The notes beneath the pieces are model-generated. The model was given only the letters and a program-made list of their open reading frames with translations. It ran no database searches and was not told the origin of the DNA. From contig JACJIB010000007.1 of assembly GCA_014138645.1 (NCBI GenBank), positions 248,001 through 312,000 of the forward strand: 64,000 nt of DNA. Reading direction: 5' to 3'. Made by a program: the position numbers and the translations under genes. The stretch comes from Methylorubrum thiocyanatum (GTDB taxonomy: Bacteria > Pseudomonadota > Alphaproteobacteria > Rhizobiales > Beijerinckiaceae). Shown here one piece after another: positions 56,261 to 64,000 of the stretch (its first letter is position 1; each line of letters opens with the position of its first letter).

Positions 56261-58313
56261 GAACGGCGACGCCGGTCGGCCTGAGATCCATCGCGGCAAC
56301 GGACGGACCTTCCTCGCTCTCGCGATGGCCGCCGCCATCCCCGTGCTGCTGCTCAGCGGCTGGGTGGCGACGCTCATGGCGCAGCAGCAACGCGGACTGA
56401 CCCGGAGCGCCGCCGTGGCGAGCGCGGCCCGGGTGGCCGAGCGCGTCGCCTCCGACATCGCGACGCAGGTCGCGGTCCTCCGAGCCGAGGCCGCCTCGGC
56501 GAGCCTCGACCGGCCGGACCTCGCCGCCTTCTATGCCGAGGCCGAGCGGCTGAGGCGGGAGCACCCGCTCTGGGAAACCGTCGAGCTCGCCGGCCCTGAC
56601 GGCGTGCAGGTCGTCAACCTGCTCCGCTCCCTCGACGACGAGCTCGGCCCCACCGCCGACCGCGCGAGCTTCGACGCGGTGGTACGGACGGGGCGGCCGG
56701 TGGTCGGCGGGATCGGGCCGCTCGGGCTGATCTCGGGCAAGCGCCTCGTCGCGCTGCGGGTGCCGGTCGTCCGCGACGGAACGCTCCGCCACGTCCTCTC
56801 GGTCGGCCTCGCCACAAGCGCGGTCAGCTCGATCCTTCGCGACGCGGGCGCGCCGGAGGGCTGGGTCGGGACCATCGTCGATGCGGCGGGCAACACTATC
56901 GCCCGCACACGGGCCGAGGCGGAGGAACTCGGCCACCCGGCCGGCGCCGCCCTGCTGGCGGCGATCCAGCGGGCGCCGCAGGGGTTCTACACCGGGTCTA
57001 CGCTGGAGGGGCCGGACGTCGAGGTCGTCTACCGCACCCTTAAGGACACCGGCGGCTGGTCGGTGCATTTCGGTATGCCGGTCGCCACGCTGAACGCGCC
57101 GGTTTCGCGTTCCTACCTCCTGCTGGCCGGCGGCAGCGTGCTGAGCATCGGCCTCGGCCTCGCATTGGTCGGGCTGGTCGGGCGCGACATGGCACAGCGG
57201 AGGGCGGGCGAGCAGGCGCGCTTCGCCCTCGCCCTGCGGTCGAGCGAGGAGCAGGGCGCCGTCGCCGCCGAGGCTGCGGAGCTCGGCACCCTACGGTGGG
57301 ATACGGCCGAGGAGACCGTGACGGCCTCCCGACGCGCCGCCGAGCTCTTGGGTTGGGAAGCGGAGGTGCCGGAGGGGCGCGAAATGACCGCGGATGCCGA
57401 CATCGCCTTCCGGGCGGTCGACGCCGGCGACCGGGAGCGTATGGCGGCGGAGGTGCGGCGAAGCCTCGCCGAGGGCAAGCCCCTCGATGTGGAGTTCCGG
57501 GTCTTCCAGGCTGGTTCGGCGTCGCGCTGGGTGCGCCTGACCGGGCGAGCGCCTCGGCTTCGGCAGGGGAACCCCGCGGGCCTCGTCTACGGCGTAGTCT
57601 CGGACATCGAGCCGCGCAAGCGGGCTGAGGCGGAGCGGCTCGACCTGCTGCGCCGCCTCGGCGAGGCGCAGGAGAACGAACAGCGCCGGATCGCCCGCGA
57701 GCTGCACGACCAGGTCGGCCAGACTGTGACCGGCCTGTCGCTCGGCCTCAAGGGGTTGGAACGTCTGCTCGACGCGCAGGAAACCTCGACCGAAGCCGGA
57801 CGGCAGATCCAGTGGCTGCAGCGCCTCGCCGGCGAGATCGGGCGCGACATCCACCGCGCCGCCATCGACCTGCGCCCGACCGCCCTGGACGACCTCGGGC
57901 TGCGCGAGGCGCTGGCGACGCTTCTGCGCGAGTGGGGGCAGCGCCACGGCGTCCGATCCGATCTGGAGTTCGTCGGGGATGCGTCGCGCCTCCCGGCGGC
58001 CGTCGAGAGCGCGGTCTACCGGATCGTGCAGGAGGCGCTCACCAACGTCCTCAAGCACGCCCGCGCGGCCACCGTCAGCGTCTGCGTCGACCGTCGCCCG
58101 GACGAGGTCCAGGTCATCATCGAGGACGACGGCGTCGGCTTCGAACCGGGCCCTGCCGTTTCCGTGGGGCGCAGCACGCCGACGGAGCCGCGGCTGGGTC
58201 TCTCGGGCATCCGCGAGCGTTTGACCCTTCTGAACGGCACGCTCGCGCTGGAGGCATCCCTGGGCGTCGGCACCACGCTGTTCGTCCGCATCCCGGTGAC
58301 GCCAGCCGCCTGA
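56244..58313 (+). CDS. NarL-type sensor histidine kinase with PAS domain (689 aa)
   Basis: TM1 about 23-45, a periplasmic sensor (about 50-285) with FDAVVRTGRPVVGGIGPLG, TM2 about 290-315, a PAS domain about 345-460 and a HisKA_3 kinase with His488 in RRIARELHDQVGQTVTGLSL. The HATPase ends with VGFEPGP and LGLSGIRERL. It is 18 bases upstream of its LuxR-type regulator. The ligand is unknown. Confidence 0.88.
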   Translation: MTAGRENGDAGRPEIHRGNGRTFLALAMAAAIPVLLLSGWVATLMAQQQRGLTRSAAVASAARVAERVASDIATQVAVLRAEAASASLDRPDLAAFYAEAERLRREHPLWETVELAGPDGVQVVNLLRSLDDELGPTADRASFDAVVRTGRPVVGGIGPLGLISGKRLVALRVPVVRDGTLRHVLSVGLATSAVSSILRDAGAPEGWVGTIVDAAGNTIARTRAEAEELGHPAGAALLAAIQRAPQGFYTGSTLEGPDVEVVYRTLKDTGGWSVHFGMPVATLNAPVSRSYLLLAGGSVLSIGLGLALVGLVGRDMAQRRAGEQARFALALRSSEEQGAVAAEAAELGTLRWDTAEETVTASRRAAELLGWEAEVPEGREMTADADIAFRAVDAGDRERMAAEVRRSLAEGKPLDVEFRVFQAGSASRWVRLTGRAPRLRQGNPAGLVYGVVSDIEPRKRAEAERLDLLRRLGEAQENEQRRIARELHDQVGQTVTGLSLGLKGLERLLDAQETSTEAGRQIQWLQRLAGEIGRDIHRAAIDLRPTALDDLGLREALATLLREWGQRHGVRSDLEFVGDASRLPAAVESAVYRIVQEALTNVLKHARAATVSVCVDRRPDEVQVIIEDDGVGFEPGPAVSVGRSTPTEPRLGLSGIRERLTLLNGTLALEASLGVGTTLFVRIPVTPAA

Positions 58314-58331
58314 CCCACGAGAGGGAACAGC

Positions 58332-58997
58332 ATGGACCGTATCCGCGTCATCCTGGCCGACGACCATCCGGTCGTCCTCGCGGGCATCCGGGCGCTGCTG
58401 AACGCCGACCCGGAGGTCGAGCTCGTCGGCGAGGCCACCGACGGCGGCGAGGCGCTGCCGATGATCCGCGCCGTCGCGCCCGACGTCGCCGTGGTCGACG
58501 TCTCGATGCCCGGACTGAACGGCCTTGAATTGACGGAGCGGGTGAAGGGTGAATGCCCCGGCACCCGGGTGCTGGTGCTGACCGTCCACGAGGATGCGGC
58601 CTACGTGCAGCCGCTGATGAGAGCCGGCGCGCGCGGCTACCTCCTCAAGCGCTCGGCCGCGGACGACCTGCTCCGGGCGGTCCGGGCCGTGGCCTCCGGC
58701 GGCGTCTATCTCGACCCCTCCATTGCCGGCCATGCCCTGGCGGCAACTTCCGGCTCGGATGGGCGCCCGGGCACGGCGGAAGGCCGCGAGCCACTGAGCC
58801 CGCGCGAGGCCGAGACCCTGCGGTTGATCGCGCAAGGCTTCAGCAACAAGGAGATCGCCCGGCGCATCGACGTCAGCGTGAAGTCGGTCGAGACCTACAA
58901 GGCGCGGGCGGCGGAGAAGCTCGGGTTGCGGACCCGCGCCGAGATCATCCGCTACGGCGCTGCACATGGCTGGCTGGACGCCCTGACTCTACGTTGA
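58332..58997 (+). CDS. LuxR/NarL-family response regulator
   Basis: 221 residues: receiver with DDHP, phosphoacceptor Asp56 (VAVVDVSMPGLNGLE) and Lys (GYLLKRSAADDL), then a LuxR HTH domain (LSPREAETLRLIAQGFSNKE, VKSVETYKARAAEKLGLRTR). It is the partner of the kinase just upstream. Confidence 0.9.
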   Translation: MDRIRVILADDHPVVLAGIRALLNADPEVELVGEATDGGEALPMIRAVAPDVAVVDVSMPGLNGLELTERVKGECPGTRVLVLTVHEDAAYVQPLMRAGARGYLLKRSAADDLLRAVRAVASGGVYLDPSIAGHALAATSGSDGRPGTAEGREPLSPREAETLRLIAQGFSNKEIARRIDVSVKSVETYKARAAEKLGLRTRAEIIRYGAAHGWLDALTLR

Positions 58998-59080
58998 TCC
59001 CGCCTGTGAACACACGGTCTCCGGGCTCGCTCCAATCCCCTCTGGCTGGCCGCAACCGTACTGCGAGGCTTTGAGGCAGC

Positions 59081-60334
59081 CTAGGTCGCGCGAAGCGTCC
59101 GCCTGGCTACGAGGCCGAGTGTTGAGCCCTGCACGATGATGGTGAAGAGCACGACGGCGTAGGTCGCCGCGAGGATGGCATGTTTGGCACCGCTATCCGG
59201 GAGCGAGAGCGCCAGCGCCACCGAGATGCCACCCCGCACGCCCGCCCAGGTCAGGAACGGCACGTTGCCGAGCGAGAGGTTGCCGCCCCAACGGAACAGC
59301 AGGACGGGTGTCGAGACCGCGACGAGGCGGGCGACGAGAACGACGGGAACGGCGCAGGCGGCCAACGCCAAGCTGGAGACCTGGAAGCGGAGGACCAACA
59401 CCTCCAGGCCGATCAGGAGGAACAGTACCGAGTTCAGCACCTCGTCGATGAGCGTCCACAGAGCCGAGACGTACTTCTGGGTGGTGTCGCTCATGGCATA
59501 GCGGGGCGCACGCTCGCCGACGAGCAGCCCCGCCGCGACCACGGCGAGAGGCCCGCTCGCCCCCAGCTTCTGGGCAATCGCGTAGGTGCTGGTGACCAGC
59601 GCCAGGGTGATCAGCACCTCGACCGGGAAATCGTCGATGGCCTTCATTGCGCGGTAGGCGACGTAGCCGGTGACGATGCCGAGAAGCACGCCGCCCACGG
59701 CCTCGTGCACGAGGAGCGTCGCCACCCCGCCGACGCTCGTCGTCTCGCCCCCCGATCCCACCGCGAAGGCGACCAGCACCGTGAACAGCACGATGCCGAT
59801 GCCGTCGTTGAACAGGGCCTCGCCCTGCATCTCCACTTCAAGGGCTTCCGGTACCTTGACGTTCTTCAGGGTGGCCAGCACCGCGACGGGGTCCGTCGGG
59901 CTGATCAATGCGCCGAACACGAGGGCCCAAGTCAGCGGCATCGGAGTGCCGAGCGCCTGCGCCGCGGCCCAGAAGGCCGCGCCGACCACGGCGGTCGACA
60001 CGAGCGTCCCGAGGAGCGCGAGGGTGGCCACCGCGAAGGCGCGCTCGCGCAGGGCGCCGAGGTCGAGGTTCAGGGCCCCGGCGAACAGCAGGAAGGCGAG
60101 CATGCCGTTCATGACCACGCCGGTGAAGTCGACCTGGTCGAGGACACGGGTGAGATCCTCGTAGAGGTGCTGCTGCGGGAAGGCGACGTCGGCGAGCACC
60201 AGAGCGAGCGAGGCGAGGAGCCCCATGACGAGCAGCCCAATGCTATGCGGCATCCGCAGGAAGCGTCGGTTCAGCCAGCCGAAGAGGGCCGACAGGATGA
60301 GCAGCAGCGCGGCGAGATCGAAGATCGAGATCAA
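59081..60334 (-). CDS. Na+/H+ antiporter (CPA1 family)
   Basis: Thirteen or so membrane helices; ion-binding block ALVFGALISPTDPVAVLATL, FNDGIGIVLFTVLV and TWAGVRGGISVALALSLP. A TTG start at 60334 (ISIFDLAALLLILSALFGWL) with GGGAAAGAC upstream gives the usual family start; the extra codons upstream are not protein-like. It exchanges Na+ (or K+) for protons. Confidence 0.85.
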   Translation of the reverse strand: MISIFDLAALLLILSALFGWLNRRFLRMPHSIGLLVMGLLASLALVLADVAFPQQHLYEDLTRVLDQVDFTGVVMNGMLAFLLFAGALNLDLGALRERAFAVATLALLGTLVSTAVVGAAFWAAAQALGTPMPLTWALVFGALISPTDPVAVLATLKNVKVPEALEVEMQGEALFNDGIGIVLFTVLVAFAVGSGGETTSVGGVATLLVHEAVGGVLLGIVTGYVAYRAMKAIDDFPVEVLITLALVTSTYAIAQKLGASGPLAVVAAGLLVGERAPRYAMSDTTQKYVSALWTLIDEVLNSVLFLLIGLEVLVLRFQVSSLALAACAVPVVLVARLVAVSTPVLLFRWGGNLSLGNVPFLTWAGVRGGISVALALSLPDSGAKHAILAATYAVVLFTIIVQGSTLGLVARRTLRAT

Positions 60335-60468
60335 GGTGTGTCTTTCCCGCGCTCGGCGTCCCTGAACGAGCGGTTCCGGGTCGGACGGACCGTCACGTCC
60401 ATGTCCAACGACCGGGACGGTCCTTCGTGCCGGTTGTCGCCGGCAGCGGGAGCTGTCAGGCCTCGACG

Positions 60469-61764
60469 ATGAACGCACGCATCAAGGCCTGGCTGGAAAT
60501 CCTCGGCGACCTGTTCTGGCTTCGCCCAGCTCTGGTCGTGCTCGGCTGCATCCTGCTGGCCCAGTTCGGGGTCTGGCTGGAGACGGCCCATATCGCCGGC
60601 TTCGATGCCTCGTCCCCGGACACGAACTGGGGATACTCGGGCGGCGCCGAGGGGGCACGGGCGCTGCTCAGCGCCATCGCCTCCTCGAACATCGGGGTCG
60701 CCGGCACGACCTTCTCCATCACCATCGCCGCCCTGACCTTGGCCTCGGGCCAGATGGGCCCGCGGCTCCTGCGCAACTTCATTCGCGATGCCCGCAACCA
60801 GACGGTCCTGGGCATTTTCCTCGGAGCCTTCGCCTACTCGCTGATGGTCCTACGCACGGTGCGCACCGTGGAAGAGAGCCCGTTCGTCCCCCACCTCGCC
60901 ATCACCGGAGCCCTGGTCCTGGCGCTGGTCGCCATCGGCACGCTGGTCTGGTTCGTCCATCATATCGCCACCAGCATCAACATCGAGACCGTGGTCGATG
61001 CGGTCCAGCGCGACCTGTGCAAGGCCATCGCCAACCACACCTGCGACGAGGCGGGGCCGACTCGCCCCACCGAGGCGCCGAGCGGGTGTGCCACCGCCGC
61101 GACCGGTGGCGGTTACGTGCAGGCGATGGACACCGACGCCCTGGCAGATTGGGCCGACGAGAATCGGGTCATGGTCACCCTGCGGGTGCGGCCCGGCGAC
61201 TACGTACCCTCCGGCTATCCGATGGCCTTCCTGTCCGCGCGGGCCGAGGGAGCCGAGGGGGCCATCCTCGACGCCGTGACGCTGGGTCGCCGTCCCGCGG
61301 CGCTCCAGGACTTGGAATTCTCGATCCGCCAGTTGGTGGAGATCGCGGTCCGGGCGCTGTCGCCCGGCATCAACGACCCCTTCACCGCCGGCAGCGTCGT
61401 CGACCATCTCGGGGACGCCCTATGCCGCATCGCTCCCCGACACCTGCCTACCGGTGTGGTGCTGCGCGAGGGCCGTGCCGTCCTGGTCCACCCGGTGACG
61501 GACTACGACGGGCTGTGCGATGCCATGTTCCACATGATCCGCCAGAACGCGGCCGGCTCAGTCTACGTGCTCGGACGGATGCTCGACGTGCTCACCCGCG
61601 TGGCCGAGGTCGAGCGGTTCGAGGACCGAGCCACCGAACTCTCCCGCCATGCGGACCTCGTCATCGCCGCCGCACGGCGCGACGTGGCGGACCCGTCCGA
61701 TCTCGCCGACCTGGAAGACCGCCACCGTCGGTTCCGCAGGACCGCACCCGTCGCCGTCGCCTGA
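60469..61764 (+). CDS. DUF2254 membrane protein
   Basis: 431 residues from ATG 60469. Four N-terminal helices with the family block ISAIA...TFSITIAALTLASGQMGPR, then a cytoplasmic part containing ALSPGINDPFTAGSVVDHLG. DUF2254 proteins are predicted membrane proteins with unknown function, often near channels and antiporters, as here. Confidence 0.85.
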   Translation: MNARIKAWLEILGDLFWLRPALVVLGCILLAQFGVWLETAHIAGFDASSPDTNWGYSGGAEGARALLSAIASSNIGVAGTTFSITIAALTLASGQMGPRLLRNFIRDARNQTVLGIFLGAFAYSLMVLRTVRTVEESPFVPHLAITGALVLALVAIGTLVWFVHHIATSINIETVVDAVQRDLCKAIANHTCDEAGPTRPTEAPSGCATAATGGGYVQAMDTDALADWADENRVMVTLRVRPGDYVPSGYPMAFLSARAEGAEGAILDAVTLGRRPAALQDLEFSIRQLVEIAVRALSPGINDPFTAGSVVDHLGDALCRIAPRHLPTGVVLREGRAVLVHPVTDYDGLCDAMFHMIRQNAAGSVYVLGRMLDVLTRVAEVERFEDRATELSRHADLVIAAARRDVADPSDLADLEDRHRRFRRTAPVAVA

Positions 61765-61778
61765 CGCCCCGACCGGCG

Positions 61779-62546
61779 CTAGGTCCCCTCGTCCGGGATG
61801 TTCAGCAGGTGTCCGCAGGCCTTGCAGTGCACGGCGTCCGGCTCGTGGCGCTGCAGCCCGCACGCCTCGCAGGGGAAGCGCACCTTGTAGGGGCGGAACA
61901 CCACCTGCGCGAGGCGGAAGAACAGCGTCACGCCGCAGATCATCACGAAGACGGACATCAGCCGGCCCGTCGGCCCGGGCAGAGTGATGTCGCCGTAGCC
62001 GGTCGTCGTAAGCGACGTCACCGTGAAATAGAGGGCGTCGACCGGTGTCTGGATCGCCGGATTGCCGCCGTGTTGGGTGGCGTAGACGATGCCCGTCATG
62101 ACGAACACGAACACCACCAGGTTCGTGGCCGCGAGGATCGCGTCCTCGTTGCGGCGGAACAGGTCGCTGTCCTGCCGCAGCCGCTCCAGCAGGTGGTAGG
62201 TGCGCAGTAGGCGCAGCGTCCGCAGGATGCGCAGGAAGCCGACGCCCTCGACCACGACGGGCGCGAGGAACGAAGCCACCGCCACGAGGTCCGTCCACGT
62301 GCTCAGGTGCCGGAACTCGCGCAGCGACGCGCGGCTGATGAGCAGTCGAGCGGCGAAGTCGGCCAGGACGCAGGCGCCCACCGCGAGGTCGCAGGCGACG
62401 ATCCACGGCGACAGCGGCAGGAACGAGCTGATGACGACGAAGGCGATGGTCGCCACGTCGAACACCAGCAGGGCGTAGCGAAAGCGGTGAGCGCCCCGCG
62501 AGTCGCCCTCGTACAGCTCGCGCAGCGTCGCGGTGATCATCGTCAT
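61779..62546 (-). CDS. Potassium channel with S4-like segment and C-terminal zinc ribbon
   Basis: 255 residues, six helices. An Arg-rich S4-like helix (GFLRILRTLRLLRTYHLLER) and the K+ selectivity filter TTGYGD at 181-186 show a voltage-gated-type channel. After the last helix, Cys226/Cys229 (FPCEACGLQRHE) and Cys241/Cys244 (HCKACGHLLNIP) form a rubredoxin-like zinc ribbon, unusual in bacterial channels. Confidence 0.85.
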   Translation of the reverse strand: MTMITATLRELYEGDSRGAHRFRYALLVFDVATIAFVVISSFLPLSPWIVACDLAVGACVLADFAARLLISRASLREFRHLSTWTDLVAVASFLAPVVVEGVGFLRILRTLRLLRTYHLLERLRQDSDLFRRNEDAILAATNLVVFVFVMTGIVYATQHGGNPAIQTPVDALYFTVTSLTTTGYGDITLPGPTGRLMSVFVMICGVTLFFRLAQVVFRPYKVRFPCEACGLQRHEPDAVHCKACGHLLNIPDEGT

Positions 62547-62574
62547 CGGTCGTGTGACAGGAAGGGTCTGGATC

Positions 62575-62751
62575 TCAGGAATCCCGTGTAATCGCGTATC
62601 CGGCCACGGCTCCTACGGCATCGCCGGATAGCCAGGACAGGAGCATGAGCACCCCCACCCCGAGGAGCAGGACCCCCACGAGGGCGAGGATGAGGTCCGA
62701 CAGGCGGCCTTCGATGGCGCCGGGACGACGCGGCGGCAACTGACGGGGCAT
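62575..62751 (-). CDS. Small single-span membrane protein (58 aa)
   Basis: MPRQLPPRRPGAIEGRLSDL then a helix ILALVGVLLLGVGVLMLLSW and a short periplasmic end. It lies 28 bases upstream of the K+ channel on the same strand, so it may be cotranscribed with it. Function unknown. Confidence 0.6.
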   Translation of the reverse strand: MPRQLPPRRPGAIEGRLSDLILALVGVLLLGVGVLMLLSWLSGDAVGAVAGYAITRDS

Positions 62752-62819
62752 GATGCTTCACCCGCTTCCGGGGAGTGGACGATGACGTCGCGCTCCGGCG
62801 GAGCGCGACAGGTGCCGGC

Positions 62820-64000
62820 TCAGTGGTGGGTCGGGCGGGCCGGGGCGAGGCGCAGGACCAGCGCCCCCGCGGCCATGCAGGCGAGAGAGCCGATCAGCAC
62901 GCCGACCTTGGTCTCGGCCTCAAGCTCCGGGGCGTTCGCGAAGGCGAGCAGGCCGATGAACAGGCTCATGGTGAAGCCGACGCCGCAGAGGAGGGAGACG
63001 CCGTAGATCTGGGCCCAGGTCGCATGGGCCGGGCGCTGCGCCAGTCCGAGCCTCACCGCGGCGATGACGAGACCAAACACACCAACCTGCTTGCCCACAA
63101 ACAGCCCGAGCGCCACGCCGAGCGTGACCGGGTCGAGCAGCATGCGCGGCGTGATCCCGGCGAGCGACACGCCCGCGTTGGCGAAGCCGAAGACGGGCAG
63201 GATGAGGTAGGCCGACCAGGGATGGACCGCGTGCTCGAGGATGTGGAGCGGCGAGGTCGGATCGTCCGGCTTGCCGACGCTGAGACGGAGCGGAACCGTC
63301 AGCGCCAGCAGCACGCCGGCGATGGTGGCGTGGACGCCCGACTTGAGCACGAACACCCACAGCACCGCGCCGAGCAGCAGGTAGGGCCACAGGCGGGCGA
63401 CGCCGGCCTTGTTCATCCCGTAGAGGACCGCGAGCGTGACCGCCGCCCCGCCGAGCATCGGCAGCGACAGGTCGGCGGTATAGAAGGCCGCGATGATGAG
63501 GACTGCGCCCAGGTCGTCGATGATGGCGAGCGCCGTCAGGAACACCTTGAGCGAGACCGGCACCCGGGGGCCGAGCAGCGCCAGCACGCCGAGCGCGAAG
63601 GCGATGTCGGTGGCGGCGGGAATCGCCCAGCCGCGCAGGGTTTCGGGCGAGTTCCAGTTCACGGCGGCGTAGACGATGGCCGGGACCGCCATGCCGCCGA
63701 GCGCGGCCAGCCCCGGCAGGACGCGGTCGGGCCAGGTGCGCAGGCGCCCGTCGAGCACCTCGCGCTTGATCTCCAGACCGACGAGCAGGAAGAACACCGC
63801 CATCAGGGCGTCGTTGATCCAGTGCAGGACCGATAGGGGACCGACGTAGGCCTTCAGCGCGGCGAAGTAGGTGTCCGCCAGCGGCGAGTTGGCGATCACC
63901 AGGGCGAGCGCGGCGCTCGCCATCAGGACGAGGCCGCCGCCGGCGTCGCTAGTCAGGACGTTGCGCAGGGCCGACAGGGGACGGCGGCGAGGCCGCGAGG
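62820..64000 (-). CDS. nhaA: Na+/H+ antiporter NhaA (5' end outside the window)
   Basis: The frame is open from 62820 to the window edge, so the start is beyond 64000. The visible protein begins near RPLSALRNVLTSDAGGGLVL and contains the NhaA pore residues in AIPAATDIAFALGVLALLG (double Asp region: ATDIAFALG and ALAIIDDLGAVLI). NhaA exports Na+ in exchange for protons. It is the second Na+/H+ antiporter in 5 kb. Confidence 0.9.
   Translation of the reverse strand, partial: SRPRRRPLSALRNVLTSDAGGGLVLMASAALALVIANSPLADTYFAALKAYVGPLSVLHWINDALMAVFFLLVGLEIKREVLDGRLRTWPDRVLPGLAALGGMAVPAIVYAAVNWNSPETLRGWAIPAATDIAFALGVLALLGPRVPVSLKVFLTALAIIDDLGAVLIIAAFYTADLSLPMLGGAAVTLAVLYGMNKAGVARLWPYLLLGAVLWVFVLKSGVHATIAGVLLALTVPLRLSVGKPDDPTSPLHILEHAVHPWSAYLILPVFGFANAGVSLAGITPRMLLDPVTLGVALGLFVGKQVGVFGLVIAAVRLGLAQRPAHATWAQIYGVSLLCGVGFTMSLFIGLLAFANAPELEAETKVGVLIGSLACMAAGALVLRLAPARPTHH

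Overview
The window is GC-rich alphaproteobacterial chromosome. The gene families point to a Methylobacterium/Methylorubrum-type methylotroph: a PQQ-associated CxxCW protein, a quinoprotein-associated SoxYZ-like carrier, many short proteins of that lineage, and a complete Sox sulfur-oxidation system. The genus is inferred from protein families, not from a marker gene.

Region 1 (1-7.3 kb) is a patchwork: the end of a DUF2252 gene, small orphan genes, an XRE repressor, a umuC remnant, a PAP2 phosphatase, a GAF-PAS-GGDEF diguanylate cyclase and a DUF1469 membrane protein. It ends in a decayed integrase beside the 3' half of a tRNA-Gly(CCC).

Region 2 (7.3 to about 20.4 kb) is an integrative element. 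A tyrosine recombinase sits next to the tRNA-derived attachment site. It is followed by a phage-type metallophosphoesterase and a long train of short, mostly overlapping minus-strand genes (17.8 down to 10.5 kb) that includes a ParB-like protein but no ParA. The train contains two families of repeated intergenic leaders, an in-frame amber codon followed by a preserved coding tail, and several perfect inverted repeats. I see no replication, conjugation or capsid genes. The right-hand attachment site was not found.

Region 3 (20.5-30 kb) handles thiol and persulfide stress. It holds a BigR/SqrR-type ArsR regulator with a palindromic operator, then a PmrAB-like two-component system facing a DsbD / DsbA-like / L,D-transpeptidase / DsrE operon. 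A perfect PmrA-type box lies between the two. Next is a sulfur-import and persulfide operon: two YeeE/YedE halves, TauE with a poly-G frameshift, a persulfide dioxygenase-like protein and a rhodanese.

Region 4 (30-39.3 kb) contains a cyanide-insensitive bd-type quinol oxidase (subunits I and II plus a DUF2474 peptide), a peroxiredoxin with an ArsR regulator, and a fusion of a DUF442 sulfurtransferase with a type II sulfide:quinone oxidoreductase. A second sulfur module follows (TauE, DUF2892, persulfide dioxygenase-like, full-length YeeE/YedE, persulfide-type ArsR). Sulfide electrons could pass through quinone to the bd oxidase.

Region 5 (39.3-51.6 kb) is the Sox cluster, soxS / soxW-soxXYZABCD-soxH-dsrE-like. 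A minus-strand operon follows, with ccdA, a thioredoxin, the PQQ CxxCW rhodanese and the SoxYZ-like carrier.

Region 6 (51.6-64 kb) has a Crp/Fnr regulator whose stop codon carries an inactivated IS5-type element. Beyond it are small genes, a Gly/Tyr/Arg-rich secreted protein, a PRC-barrel protein, a NarL-type two-component system, a CPA1 Na+/H+ antiporter, a DUF2254 protein, a K+ channel with a zinc ribbon, and the 3' part of nhaA.
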